A stretch of 64,000 nucleotides of DNA from Stagonosporopsis chrysanthemi (lineage: Eukaryota; Ascomycota; Dothideomycetes; Pleosporales; Didymellaceae), in contig JAFISE010000006.1 of the NCBI GenBank assembly GCA_022560025.1, forward strand, positions 124,001 through 188,000, written 5' to 3'. This document shows, in pieces, positions 1-10,517 of the stretch. Position 1 is the first letter of the stretch. Each line of letters starts with the position of its first letter. A model generated the notes under the pieces. It ran no database searches and was not told the origin of the DNA. It saw only the letters and a list, made by a program, of their open reading frames with translations. A program made the position numbers and the translations under genes.

Positions 1-775
1 ATCTTTTATCGAGCAGAGTCAAGTCTTTGAACCTGGATGTGCACAATGCCTCGCGGTCGGAGCTTCTAGTCGGCGATAAGGTGTGCAAACCAGAAGTCTA
101 CCAAAACTAAAGGGCAACACGAGAGAACCATTGGAAAGTACAGAACGTTTTTCCTATGCGAACGGTTGCCGAAAACATTAATTTTACTCTTGTGGATTTA
201 CAGGAGCTGCTACCTTAAAGATCACAGCCCTGGGGCCTGTCGACTGTTTACGAGTGGTTATCAGCGCGTCATCTTGCCTTGATGCCTGGACAGCAAGAAC
301 AACGTGCAATAAGGGAGCATATTGTGTCGCAACAAGGGCAACAATGAGTATACCCTTCCTTGATACCATAAGGAAATTGTAGTTGGTTGCCAAAGATGTC
401 TGGCGCATATGTGCCAAGTGAGATCATGTTTGCATTCAGCGTTCACGTGATCTAGATGCCTGAGGCAAGGCCCCACTTCGAGTTGTTCCATCTCTCACTA
501 CCGCGCTTCCACCGCGGCCGTCATTGTCAACGCGTTGAACAGCGCACATCCCTCCCCTGCCCACTTCCGCCTGCCTGCTCATCGCGATTGCACCTGTCTC
601 TTCTCTGCGTGCTCCCTGCCTACTCAGACGCCTCATCTGCAGGTCAAGCACTCCAGCTTTGGGACACCCAGTCAGTGACAGAGACACTCAATTCTTTCTG
701 CAAGAACACGCAAGCTGACGCCCAGGACTTGTTCCGCTTTTCCACAGGAGTTTTTCAGTGAATTAGATTGCCACC
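1..775. other. Intergenic / 5' leader region upstream of PRP4
   Basis: No convincing coding gene is seen. The right part (about 440-775) is probably the 5' UTR and promoter of the Prp4 kinase gene. An upstream ATG at 456 opens a 101-codon frame that stops at 761, 15 bases before the Prp4 start. It has no recognisable domain and could be an upstream ORF if transcription begins before it. Confidence 0.5.
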
Positions 776-3363
776 ATGGCGTCTTGTTCCAGTTCAACTT
801 CGGAAGGCGAAGTTGTCGACCAACACAAGGCAAACACAATCAGTCAGCGCGGCGAAACTGCGATTAACGGCTCTAGCAGGGTCTTTGGACTTGATGGAAC
901 CTCGGAAAGGAGCGGTAAAGCCCAACATATATCACATGCATATTTTCGTTACGATCTGACAGTCCTAGGATATGATTACCGCCCACTAAGTCGCTCTCCT
1001 TCTCCGTACCGTCGCAAGCGCACGCAGTCACCTTCGCCTTACCGATCCAAGCGCGCACATGACCGCTCACCGTCACCCTATCGACACAGCCGTGACGATC
1101 GAGGCTACGACGGCATCGATCCACGAACCCAGCAAAAGCGCAAAGCTTCTCCACCTCGCGGTAGCCGGCCAGAGAAGCGCCATAACACTGATCGCGACAG
1201 GCATGGTGACCGTTCTCGCAAGTCTTACGCAGACGATCTCCGGAATGGGCCATCTCAGTCAAGCTTTGTGAAGGCATCGCAAAGCACAAGCGAGAGGCCT
1301 CATGTCAAGCCGATTTCGTATGCCGAAATTGCTCATCAAGCGCCTGCCGTACCCGGATTCAGTGGAAACTTTATTGCAGGTGATCGCAGATCCAAACGGA
1401 ATGTAGGCGCCAATGAAGGCGCATCCAGTCTGCAGGTGACACGCGACACACAGAAGCTTAGCATTGAGGACAGAGAAGCAAAGCAGGCAGAAGCGGAAAG
1501 GAAAGACGTTGGGATGTATGTATAGACACTTCGAATCTGTCAATGCAAGACTAACCGAAGTAGGAGCAACGCTCAAGATACGCCTGAGGCTACATTGATA
1601 CCTGCCGAAGATAAAGCCCCGACGCAAGAGACTCGCGAAGAAAAGCGCCGCAGATGGGCGGCTATTCGAGCTGCAGCTGAACAAAAGCCGAAAGAAAGCC
1701 TCTTGCAACAAGCAGTGCTTACTAACGCCTCTGAAAACTCCACGCCAATCATGGGCTCTCCAGTGCCTATCGACACTTCAATTTCCTCGTTCCCTTCTCC
1801 TCGTGCAGGCGGTTTGGATTCTGTCCCAGCATCTCCAGATGTCATGGTCATTGACAAACACGCTCAAGACAGTCGCGGGAACAGCCCGGCAGTAGCAAGC
1901 CCTTCAGCAGCTGACTACGATCCCACTCAGGATATGTTGGACGACCGCAACCGTGCCCTTAAGAAGACCGCGACCTCGGATTTGCCGTCTAATGCCTACA
2001 GTGAGACCGACCCCAAAGTACTCTCCACTCTACCAGCCGAGAAGGTAGCTCCAGTCAAGAAACAGAAGAAAGATTTTGATATGTTCGACTTCAGCGACGA
2101 CGAGGATGAGGCTGAGGACGTTGGGACGCGACAAGAGGGTCCGGCTAAGGGCACAGTGCTGGACGAAAAGCTGCTCGAGAACTGGGACGATCCCGAAGGC
2201 TACTATAAGATCATCAACAACGAGCTGGTAAATGGCGGTCGTCATCGACTGATCAAGACTCTGGGCCGCGGTGTCTTTGCCAATGTCGCACAAGCGGAGG
2301 AGGTTTCAGCGGACAACACTGAACAGCATGGCAGACTTGTTGCTATCAAAATGATTCGCAGGAACGAGCTGATGCGAAAAGCTAGCCAGAAAGAGATGGA
2401 CTTCCTGGAAAAGGTCAACGAAGCAGATCCGCAGGACAAACGCCACATCATTCGACTCCTTGGCTCTTTCGACCATAAAGGCCATCTTTGTATCATCTTT
2501 GAACACATGTCTAAGAACCTGAGAGACTTACTCAAAGAAGAGACGAACGGCCATGGGCTTGCGTTACCGGCTGTTCGAACCTACGCAAAGCAGATGCTTC
2601 TTGGTCTGCAACATCTGCAGAACTGCCAGGTCATTCATTTGGATCTAAAGCCTGACAATGTTCTTGTATCTGCTGACAAAAAGACCGTGAAGCTGGCCGA
2701 TTTCGGTACTGCTGTTGATAAGCGCGACGTCATTGAGCGCACCGAGTATCTGGTCAGCCGATTCTACCGCGCACCTGAGATCATTCTGGGCATGGACATA
2801 GGCTATGCAGTTGACATGTGGGCTGTCGGCTGCACTGTATACGAACTTTGGACTGGCAAGATATTGTTTACTGGGCGGTCGAACAATCAGATGGTCAAGG
2901 CCTTCATGGACTGTCTTGGTTGGCCGAGCGAGAAGCTGCTGAAGAAGGGGCTTCTCAACAACGTCCTTGAGCACTTCGAGGCTGGCCCGCCACTCAAATT
3001 CATCAGCCGTGAGGTGGATCAGTATAATCAGGTATGTGTTATGTCTGACAACCATAAACAGCGCGAGCTAACTAGGAGCAGCTCTCAGTACGCAAGATCG
3101 AGCAGCAGAAGAAGATTAGCCGCGACATCAAGACCAGAGTTCATGATGCTGCCCGAGGTATCGCTGAAGGCGGTCCCAGCGTCAACGAACTGAACGACTT
3201 TACCGACCTTCTAAACGGAACTCTCCACATGAATGTCGAGAAGCGACTGCAGCCAAAGGAGGCTCTCGCGCACAAGTTTTTTGCCAGCAAGAATCTGGCG
3301 CCTAGGTCAGCGGTCGTTAAGCCGCCCATGATGAAACGCGCAACACCCGGCATTCGAAAGTGA
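776..3363 (+). CDS. prp4: Prp4-type serine/threonine kinase (pre-mRNA processing)
   Basis: Three-exon model: 776-1515, 1564-3031, 3082-3363, giving about 829 residues. The start ATG sits in a near-perfect Kozak context (gccaccATGG). The N-terminal third is basic and rich in R-S-P-S-P-Y repeats, as in Prp4/PRPF4B kinases. An acidic stretch near residue 425 precedes the catalytic domain. Visible kinase motifs are the glycine loop LGRGVF (about 480), VAIK, the catalytic loop HLDLKPDN (Asp607), DFG (Asp626) and the SRFYRAPE segment. The last exon completes the C-lobe (LSVRKI to TPGIRK). Prp4 kinases phosphorylate spliceosomal proteins such as Prp6 and Prp31 during B-complex activation in the nucleus. 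The first intron ends in a tandem AAGTAG acceptor, so one residue may vary. A 54-nt stretch at 915-968 looks like a further in-frame intron. The family call is firm; the N-terminal exon structure is less certain. Confidence 0.9.
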
Positions 3364-4027
3364 GCGCTATACTTGGAAGTGCTCTTCATATATCTCAGCA
3401 TACTACTGTACATATATATCCTCGACTACGGGACATCTGAGGATTATCCGAAATGTTGTAGGAGGAAGAAAAGCTAATTTGGTATATACGGGACTTATCG
3501 ACGATATATACACCTTATATTAATACAATTACAGGAATGCGGGGGAGTATAACCGCCCTCCAGCCTCAAGTTTTGAACCGGCTCCTACATTGGCCGGCCC
3601 TGATCGCAGTATGTGGCCAATAATATCCGGTCTTCCATTGTAATATATATCTAACGTTGTTGAGAAAATGTCATTTTTTCTAGGCCTTGCTCAGCATCGC
3701 ACAGCACGATCTGTGCGGTTTAAGATCGGGCTCGCCAGTGTATTGGTGGCGCAGCAATACACCTGTGGAAGACTTGTTGCCCAGTTTGGACAGATTTTAC
3801 TGGCTTGCGATTCGCACGAAGCTCACGTTCTCAACTTACAGCATGCCTTTTGTACTCCAAGGGAGACTTTGGCAAATGCAAATGAACGATTTCAATTCTC
3901 CCTGTGTTATAAGCTGCAAGTGGTGTGGTCGATCATTCGCAGCCGAGGAGTGGTTTAGGTTGGAACGGTTTCTTTGCAATGAATGCCAGTGATTTGGCAG
4001 TGCTACCTCACTACTCGATCCAAGTTG
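3364..4027. other. Intergenic region between PRP4 and the next gene
   Basis: AT-rich 3' flank of Prp4 with TATATA tracts near 3412-3418 and 3504-3510. No ATG-started gene is supported. One frame ending at 3992 encodes a C-x2-C...C-x2-C arrangement without a start codon (see findings). Confidence 0.5.
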
Positions 4028-4636
4028 CTATTCCTTAACACGCGTCTCGTCCTTACAAGACCTCTCAACCTCATCTGGCGCCACATCATCGCCTGGACCC
4101 GGTCCGTTACCCCAATGGCTCTCAAACGTCCAATCCTTATCGAAGCCCGGAAGGTCAGTCTTCACAGGCAAAGTGCCCCAGCGATTAGGAGAATCCTCTG
4201 TCCACTTGAGCAGACCCTTGGCGGTTGCTTCCCATTCTCGGACCGTTCGCTTGTCTGCCTTAGCCCCGTGCGTTTCGACATCGAGTTCGAGCTTATCGAA
4301 GGTCTGTACGTCTTGTGCCGCAGAGAAGATCCAGACGTGTTCCCGGTTCCACCACCCTCTATTCCGCATGAGGGGGCACGTCGGACCGCATGAGGCGACG
4401 ACGAACTGTCTACTACACGTCATGCAATACTTACCGTCGGTCTTTGAGAGTTCCACTAGTTGGCGTCGGATGTCGACATCACACTTGATGGAAGTGATAA
4501 TCTCTTTGATCTTTTCTACGCGCGATGTGAGACGACCGTCTTGCTTGCGATCTCGTGAGTGCAGTAACATATCGAGCCAAGTGAGCGCATCTGGGTTGGC
4601 TAGATCAGAGCGAGCAAGTGAGGGTTTGCTTGACAT
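4028..4636 (-). CDS. Hypothetical protein, Cys-containing, 202 residues
   Basis: I do not recognise this protein. The reading frame is open further upstream, but the ATG at 4636 (MSSKPSLARSD) is the most natural start because the upstream extension is short and hydrophobic without being a good signal peptide. The product is soluble and mixed in charge. It has an internal cysteine group, CMTCSRQF followed by CGPTCPL, roughly a C-x2-C-x7-C-x3-C arrangement that could bind a metal. The tryptophan-rich second half (RNRGWWNREHVW, then KDWTFESHW) suggests a folded domain rather than chance coding. No membrane segment is seen. It may be a lineage-restricted fungal protein. Confidence 0.5.
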   Translation of the reverse strand: MSSKPSLARSDLANPDALTWLDMLLHSRDRKQDGRLTSRVEKIKEIITSIKCDVDIRRQLVELSKTDGKYCMTCSRQFVVASCGPTCPLMRNRGWWNREHVWIFSAAQDVQTFDKLELDVETHGAKADKRTVREWEATAKGLLKWTEDSPNRWGTLPVKTDLPGFDKDWTFESHWGNGPGPGDDVAPDEVERSCKDETRVKE

Positions 4637-5084
4637 TGTTGGAACCGGGATATTGTGGATGAATGAACAAACTACTTGGGAGTTTAGCACAGATAGAACA
4701 GACTTGGATCTCTCAGCTGATCTTGCACAATGATTGCAGGGTCGTAACCGGTGAACAATGTCTGAAGCGGCAACTCGATGTATGCTCGTGGATGCCGTTG
4801 TAGCGAAGAGCGAGTATGTGCGAAGATTGCCGGGGCATTTCGACGAAGCCCAGAACAGGGCGGGTAAGACTGGAATGTTTTAAGTGGACGATGGATGAGT
4901 AATGTGTATATGTGACAGATTAAGCGTTGTTGTAAAGTTGACGAAGCCGTGTGTTCTCGAAGACCGGCAAACGTGACTTGTGCTTTTGAAATAAGCAACT
5001 ACCTCGCACCTCCTTCGTTGCCGCCTGCAAAGCAAAACCTTTCCAGAGAAAGCACGGAGCGAGACAATATGGGTCCATCGAACA
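4637..5084. other. Intergenic region
   Basis: No supported gene. The short open frames here lack codon bias, domains and sensible starts. Confidence 0.4.
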
Positions 5085-5843
5085 TCAAGACCCAATCGAT
5101 TGTAGGCATTGAGTAATTATATTTCCACGAACCTGCGTAGTCCTATCTTCTATAAGGGCCGTAGGAACGAAAGGCTCCCCTAAAATGTCTGAGAAGGTGC
5201 GAGTAACACAAGGTCGCTCGTTCAGTTCCTCGTGATGGATCGAGCATTGCTCCTTGACATCTTGCTCAAGTCCCGAATCAACACGTGCCATTGTGATCGA
5301 TACTGCTGATTCTCCCCCACGTTCTTCCATGAGAACGCTCAGTCGTGTGCCCTGTTCTTCATTCTCGAAACTGAATCTACGATGCATCTCGAACCTGTGT
5401 AAGGAATGATTGTAGTGCTTGGCGCCACTCTTTGCCGAATTTTGAGAAACCGACGCTGGCGCCATTGGGGCGCCAGCATCTTGAGTTGTACGTCCCTTGC
5501 CGTCTCGTCGAACAGCGGCATTGCGTTCCAGGGTACCAGCACCGGCCCCTCGACGGACTATCTCGTTCGTGCGAGACCATGAGGCCTTGACCCATGTAGA
5601 TATGTTGCTGTGGCTATTTCCAGGCACTTCCCAATGATAAGGGTTGGTAGTTGGTTGCGCTTGAGCATCTGGACTGTTGATCTGTGGGGCCATTGTCGTG
5701 TAATCTTTCTCTTGAATCCAGCTATATTCTGATATATTGTGGGACGGTGCAAATGTGACCATTGCTGAGGATTTGATGGTTGAGTTCGTGTTGGAACCAG
5801 GCGAGCTGAGAGGAACATCCCAGCCGCTCCTGTATGAAGGCAT
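5085..5843 (-). CDS. Hypothetical protein, 252 residues, low support
   Basis: The frame runs from the ATG at 5843 (MPSYRSGWDVP) to a stop at 5085. The product is hydrophilic, with an asparagine/serine-rich N-terminal half and a charged C-terminal half (RFSFENEEQG, then ITMARVDSGLEQ). No known domain, signal peptide or membrane segment is visible. The frame remains open upstream to 6269, but that part overlaps the 3' end of the cyclin gene and looks like noise. It could be a lineage-specific gene or a chance frame. Transcript data would decide. Confidence 0.3.
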   Translation of the reverse strand: MPSYRSGWDVPLSSPGSNTNSTIKSSAMVTFAPSHNISEYSWIQEKDYTTMAPQINSPDAQAQPTTNPYHWEVPGNSHSNISTWVKASWSRTNEIVRRGAGAGTLERNAAVRRDGKGRTTQDAGAPMAPASVSQNSAKSGAKHYNHSLHRFEMHRRFSFENEEQGTRLSVLMEERGGESAVSITMARVDSGLEQDVKEQCSIHHEELNERPCVTRTFSDILGEPFVPTALIEDRTTQVRGNIITQCLQSIGS

Positions 5844-6067
5844 TGTGGTTGCTGGAGCACAATGACATTGTGATGTACAGCGAAGCCTCCGGAACAGTCT
5901 TCCTGTAGGCGTTTGTGCACGGTAAATGCTCGGGATACAACTTCGCACAGTGTTTCGCAACGCCACGCGTTGTGATGATTTGTTTCCAAACAATAAATGT
6001 TTTCCAGTGCTTCCCGACCGATGTACTGTGAGCAAGATGCGCACGTATCGATTCTGACCTCGATTGA

Positions 6068-7037
6068 CTAACCCGCTTGACTCGTCGTCTCCTCCATGTT
6101 GCCCTGCTCTTTGCGCTTCTTCATTTCTGCATGTACTTCTTCGATTGTAAGCGGTACCCTTCGCCCAGCCCATCTCTCCCTCTCTTGCTCTGCAAATCCT
6201 TCTGTGCTCAGAAATGCCACACAGAGGAAGCCGAGTTCTTCTCTGTCTGTATCGAATGCCTCCCACCATTCAACTTCTGGGAGTTTGATCCCTGCTTCTC
6301 TTGCCGCAAGGTAGACCGCTGCGGTCGCCAGCTTCGGGGGCTGATGTGTAAGATATAAAAGTTGCGGGCTTAATAGAGCAGTATTGAGGTGCGCCACAGC
6401 GCGTTTTGCGAGTTCTGAGACGCGTGGGTGGGTAAAAATATCGAGCGCTTGCATATAAGTAATGCAGAGGGTGTACGGTAGATTCGCTTGCACCTGAAAC
6501 CCGAGCGTCTTCAGTATGCGCTGCTCTGTCTCGAAGAGGGAAGCTCGTCGACGCTCATATGTGCCTTCAGATACATAGTACATGTCGGCCTTGCTCGCTT
6601 CTGCTTCGGTGTACATGGGAGGAGTCGGGAACGCATCGAGGTAGGCGTAGACGTTGATAAGGCTGCGCGCTGATTTCGGGAATGCGGAAAGTTTGGTGAC
6701 AAGATAGAGTGAAGAAGCCGATACTTGCTGTGAACTTGTCAGAATACCTTTAGGCGAGTGCGCTCTGAGTGCTACGATGGTAATGTCTTACACCAGCACC
6801 GAACTCAACGAGGCTCCCACCATCTGCACCCACCCAAAACCTCATGAAGACGATAATGGCTTGCGCAATAACCTCCTGTGGTAGTCGGAGCAGCACACCA
6901 GCGGCTTGTGTAAGTCGTGCACCAGCGTAACGGACCGAGTCTTCGAAATCTGGCGGAATTCCGTCAAGCCGTGATCCAGAGGTCTCGAGCTGGGTAACAG
7001 TAGCCAGTGAATTGGCGAGTGGCGAGGACTGCATCAT
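6068..7037 (-). CDS. Cyclin-domain protein, cyclin L-like
   Basis: Two exons on the minus strand: 7037-6792 and 6727-6068, with a 64-nt intron (GTAAGA donor, TCTGAC branch, CACAG acceptor). The spliced product is 301 residues. The join gives a continuous first cyclin fold: LLRLPQEVIAQAIIVFMRF, then SASSLYLVTKLSAFPKSAR and LINVYAYLDAF. This matches the pattern of cyclin L/K-type transcriptional cyclins (helices H1-H3), followed by the ERILKTLGFQV segment typical of the end of the first cyclin box and then a second fold. Such cyclins pair with CDK11/CDK12-type kinases and act in transcription and splicing in the nucleus. The exact orthologue (cyclin L, Ctk2/Pch1 or Ssn8 type) is not settled. 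The C-terminus is short and lacks the RS tail of animal cyclin L. Confidence 0.75.
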
Positions 7038-7326
7038 GCGCGGGGAAGCAGAGCTGCGACTGTGGACGGGTAAGTTTTGAAGCTCTGAAGCTACAGAAGT
7101 TCACGAAGCTCGAGCAGCATGCGTCACAACTACACCTCGGTTGACACCTCATCACGCTTAGCGCCGCGTCGAATGACTCGCAAAACCCACGCATGCGAGG
7201 CCGCTAGTAAAGGGAAAAATGTTCAGACGGAAGCAGGGGAAGCGTAGATGTAAGGACGCTGTCAGATGTGTATTGAACTGTGTATAGATAATGTGTAACT
7301 TGATCAATCTTCATCAATTCAGTCCA

Positions 7327-7410
7327 GTCGCTTTAGCTCACTTGGGAGAGCGCCAGACTGAAGTTCAGTCATTAAATCTGGAGGTACTGTGTTCGATCCA
7401 CAGAAGCGAC
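7327..7410 (+). tRNA. tRNA-Phe (GAA) with a 12-nt intron
   Basis: The acceptor stem GTCGCTT (7327-7333) pairs perfectly with AAGCGAC (7404-7410). The D arm (GCTC...GAGC), the anticodon stem CCAGA/TCTGG and the T arm CTGTG-TTCGATC-CACAG are all intact. The anticodon GAA is at 7360-7362. A 12-nt intron, 7364-7375, lies at the canonical position after base 37. The mature molecule would be 72 nt before CCA addition. The internal A and B boxes are intact, and a run of seven T follows at 7452-7458. Confidence 0.95.
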
Positions 7411-7451
7411 AAGCTTCAGTGCCCGGCTTGTCCGGGATCACTCAACCAATC

Positions 7452-7458
7452 TTTTTTT
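7452..7458 (+). terminator. RNA polymerase III terminator of tRNA-Phe
   Basis: Seven consecutive T on the sense strand, 41 bases past the tRNA 3' end. It is the first T run of five or more after the gene. Confidence 0.7.
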
Positions 7459-7627
7459 GTTCCTTCTGTTCAATCAGCACCATACCCTTTTGCTTGGACA
7501 GATGATAAGCACGGCGTCCCTAATCTGAAGCACTGTTGAAGTGAAGTCTTGTCCTGGTTGTTAACAACGTAACGCACGGTATCAACCGACCGACGGCTTG
7601 AGGAGATCGATAAAATATTGTATCTGG

Positions 7628-8698
7628 TCAGTCGTCTCCGACCATCTTCGAGTGCCGGAAGTACTTCATACCCACCCAAGCTATCACTACCCATACCCAA
7701 CTCATGACTGCTGTACAGACTATGAGAGCGGGATAGTATCCGACTATGGGTAACGATTCATCGTCCTCCAACTCTGGCGGAGCGTATGGAGTTTCACCAA
7801 CATCCCAAGCCCAGCTCCATACTCCCAGACATGAGCCCATGCCGACCACGAAGACAACCCATGTCACGATTAGTACAACCCATCCCCACCACTCTGTCTC
7901 GCTGTAGTCCCACTCGTCTTCATCCTCGAGGTCGGCGGACGTTTGAACTATTGTCAGCGAGGTTCTGCGGTCAGAGCGGTTTGAGCGCCGGCGCTGAACG
8001 CTTGGATCTTGCGCAGACAGGCTGTACAGAGTATTGCTGCTTCCAGACATTGGAGGGCGGTAAAAAGATAGAGCTTCGTCTTCGTCTGTTGTTGACGCGT
8101 ATGCGCCGACTGGACTGGCTATGGGCGAGGCAAGCAGCCGTGGGCGTTCTGCAGTCTCCAGACCGGACACAAGTGCAGATTGAGATAGTTTGCTTTCAGG
8201 CAGTAGCCACCCGCTGTCCGAAGACGAGTTGAGTGGAGCGTTCTCGTAACTGAAGCGGCGGGGAGTGCTGTCATCGTCGTCGAGTGAGGTCGTGCTCATC
8301 GTGGTGGTGATGGTGGGCGGCTTCAGGGACGTCCGGTCCTTGCGCAGCGAGCCACTGCGCTCGCGCATCTTCGCCATGGCGGCCTTCCTCAGCGATCCTT
8401 TTCTCTTCCGAGCCTGCCCGTTCTGGCGCAAGGCAGTCGCAAGGGAGGAGCGTCCTTGTACGGCTTCTGTGTCCTGCATCTGGCCCTCATCCTCGGCGTC
8501 CATCTTCAGTGCCGTTTTTCTGGCGCCATCCTTCGATCTCAGAAACGAAAGGCTGCCTAAGATGCCCCCGGACTTGCCGCGCTTGTGCTCGGCCTTTCTG
8601 TCGTCGCGAGCGGTCCCCTTCACGTCGCCTCCAGTGGACCGTGTTGCGTCATCGCTGCCGTGTCGCTGTGGGCCAGTCCCAGATGCCATTGCTTCCAC
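7628..8698 (-). CDS. Conserved fungal membrane protein of unknown function, 356 residues
   Basis: Single exon. The first 260 residues are hydrophilic, basic and rich in serine (segments such as RKRKGSLRKAAMAKMRERSG), with many possible phosphorylation sites. The C-terminal 100 residues hold two strongly hydrophobic, tryptophan-rich segments: WWGWVVLIVTWVVFVVG and ALIVCTAVMSWVWVVIAW. They are separated by a loop that begins with GVWSWAWDVGETPYAPPELE. That loop and the tryptophan pattern look conserved from what I know of ascomycete proteins, but I know no assigned function. The likely topology is a long cytosolic N-terminus with a two-helix hairpin anchor. The first ATG at 8698 is followed by another at residue 4; either could be used. 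Confidence 0.75.
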   Translation of the reverse strand: MEAMASGTGPQRHGSDDATRSTGGDVKGTARDDRKAEHKRGKSGGILGSLSFLRSKDGARKTALKMDAEDEGQMQDTEAVQGRSSLATALRQNGQARKRKGSLRKAAMAKMRERSGSLRKDRTSLKPPTITTTMSTTSLDDDDSTPRRFSYENAPLNSSSDSGWLLPESKLSQSALVSGLETAERPRLLASPIASPVGAYASTTDEDEALSFYRPPMSGSSNTLYSLSAQDPSVQRRRSNRSDRRTSLTIVQTSADLEDEDEWDYSETEWWGWVVLIVTWVVFVVGMGSCLGVWSWAWDVGETPYAPPELEDDESLPIVGYYPALIVCTAVMSWVWVVIAWVGMKYFRHSKMVGDD

Positions 8699-9019
8699 GC
8701 ACGTAGACCATGCAGTGCGCCTGTCAAGTCAAAAGTGTCATGTTTCGCAGGCAATCTACCAAGAACACCGAGGGCGTAGCGCATAATGGTGCTAAACAAT
8801 GCGGCCAGTGACGTTGATTAGCCTCATCCAGCCCCTGGCGCGGCCTCGGAGGCTAGTGACTGGCGTAGCCGCACACGGAGCATCGATCAGTCTGCATGTA
8901 GAAGGCATCCCCCAATTTCCCCTCTGTCTTCCGTCCGGGGTCTATCTTGCGCTCTTATCTGCACATGTGTCGTCGCTGAGCCCACCGCCCTCCCAGCCGT
9001 CGCACATTGAACAGCTGCC
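8699..9019. other. Shared upstream region of two divergent genes
   Basis: This 321-base stretch separates the divergent membrane-protein gene (-) and Zrg17 (+) and presumably holds both promoters. No gene or clear regulatory motif is seen. Confidence 0.5.
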
Positions 9020-10517
9020 ATGGCTTCCAACGGCATCCCGCTCCCACCGCGGACGCCGACGCCGCCTCCTGACGAAGACATGCCACGGCCGCCTGTTGGA
9101 CTTGGATTTGAAGGCGAGCTGTCCGCCCGAGGGCTGATGTTCGACTCGAATGCCCTCTCTCCCATGTCGGCGACGTTTCCTTTCAAGCAGTATGCGACTC
9201 TCGGGCCTAGCGACTCTGTCTCGCAGCGCGCGACACCCACCACTCTGTATACGCCAGCGAGCGCGACTTTCCCGTACACCCCTGCCAGCGCCATGAGCGG
9301 CGCTGACACGGACGTGCCTTCAATGAGCGGGACAGAGAACGCGCGCAACCCGTTCAACTTCCAGTCGGTAGCCTACCAGCCAGGCCGCCCGAAGCAAAAT
9401 GTGAGACAGCTTCCGCAAACACGTGGATCTCTACTGATGACAACAGGATATTGGCCGGAGACGAGGGCACAAGTATAAGCACAGCAGCGTATCCCACCAG
9501 ATCTTCCTCGAACCAGCACCTCGCGCTCCACTCCAGCTCCCCGCATCCTTGCCCATACCGACATTCAAAGAGTACCGCACATCCATGTCCAAGGACCAGA
9601 AGCTGCGACTGGCCTGGTGTTTTGGTCATCTTCTCGTTGCTGGTCTCGTACAATGGGGCTCGCACGAGTCTCTGGCGCTGACGGTTTTGTCTCGTCTGAT
9701 ATTCTATGATGCAATCGGTGCCTTCTTGTGCGTTGCCGTCGATGTAGGGTCCAACTTTGAGGTCTGGAAGCGCTCCAGTATTCGCTATCCGTTCGGGTTT
9801 GAGCGTCTCGAAGTCATTGCTGGATTGGGCATGTCGGTTGGACTTCTATTCATGGGATTGGACTTGATATCGCACGGTATGACACATGCTCTGGAGAACT
9901 CGGGCGGACACACGGCACATCACGCGGACGCGCACGAGCGAATCTCCCCTGGCAGCATCGACCTTGCAGCTCTGAGCGGTATCGTTTCAACGCTCGTCTC
10001 AGCCATTCTGTTGAAGAACCATGCTCGTATTGGAAAGGTGATGAGACTGGGTGCCATCGCAAATCTCCCTTCGCTGCTGAGCAACCCTTCTCATTTCCTC
10101 ACACTATCTTGCTCATCGCTATTATTACTCCTTCCTCTGATGAGCATTCAAATGTATGTGTGGCTAGACCGCACACTGTCCTTCTCTGTCGCAATCTGTA
10201 TGGTGGCTTTGGGATGGATCCAAGGATGGACCCTTGGCAAGATGCTACTGATGTCCCACTCTGGTCCAGGAGTGTCCGATGTCATGTACGACATTGAGAC
10301 AGACCCGGCTGTCAGTGCGGTTGAAGAGGCAAAATTCTGGCAGGTGCACTATGGACTATGTCAGGCAAACTTGAGGGTACGGGTGCGCAAACTAGATGAA
10401 ATAGGACGACTGCGCGACCGAATCAGCAGCATGGTACGAAACCGTATGGGCGGCAGCTATGGTAGCGGAGGACAGAAGTGGGAGATCTCCACCCAGATCA
10501 CGCTTGAGAAGGATTGA
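9020..10517 (+). CDS. zrg17: Zrg17-type zinc transporter (cation diffusion facilitator)
   Basis: Two exons, 9020-9400 and 9447-10517, with a 46-nt intron (GTGAGA donor, CAACAG acceptor), giving 483 residues. The cytosolic N-terminus is proline/serine-rich. The segment after the intron (GRRRGHKYKHSSVSHQIF, then LEPAPRAPLQLPASLPIPTF) is a conserved lead-in to the transporter domain in fungal Zrg17 proteins. About six hydrophobic helices follow, with a luminal/cytosolic histidine-rich loop (GGHTAHHADAHE) between helices, as expected in zinc CDF transporters. In yeasts Zrg17 works as a heterodimer with Msc2/Cis4 to bring zinc into the ER and early secretory pathway. Placement in the ER membrane is inferred from that family knowledge. 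Confidence 0.85.

Noticed and set aside
4684..4998. Minus-strand 104-codon frame
   Set aside because: No codon bias, domain or start context; more likely upstream sequence of the neighbouring gene.
5844..6269. N-terminal extension of the hypothetical gene ending at 5085
   Set aside because: It overlaps the 3' end of the cyclin gene in another frame and has arginine-rich, chance-like composition.
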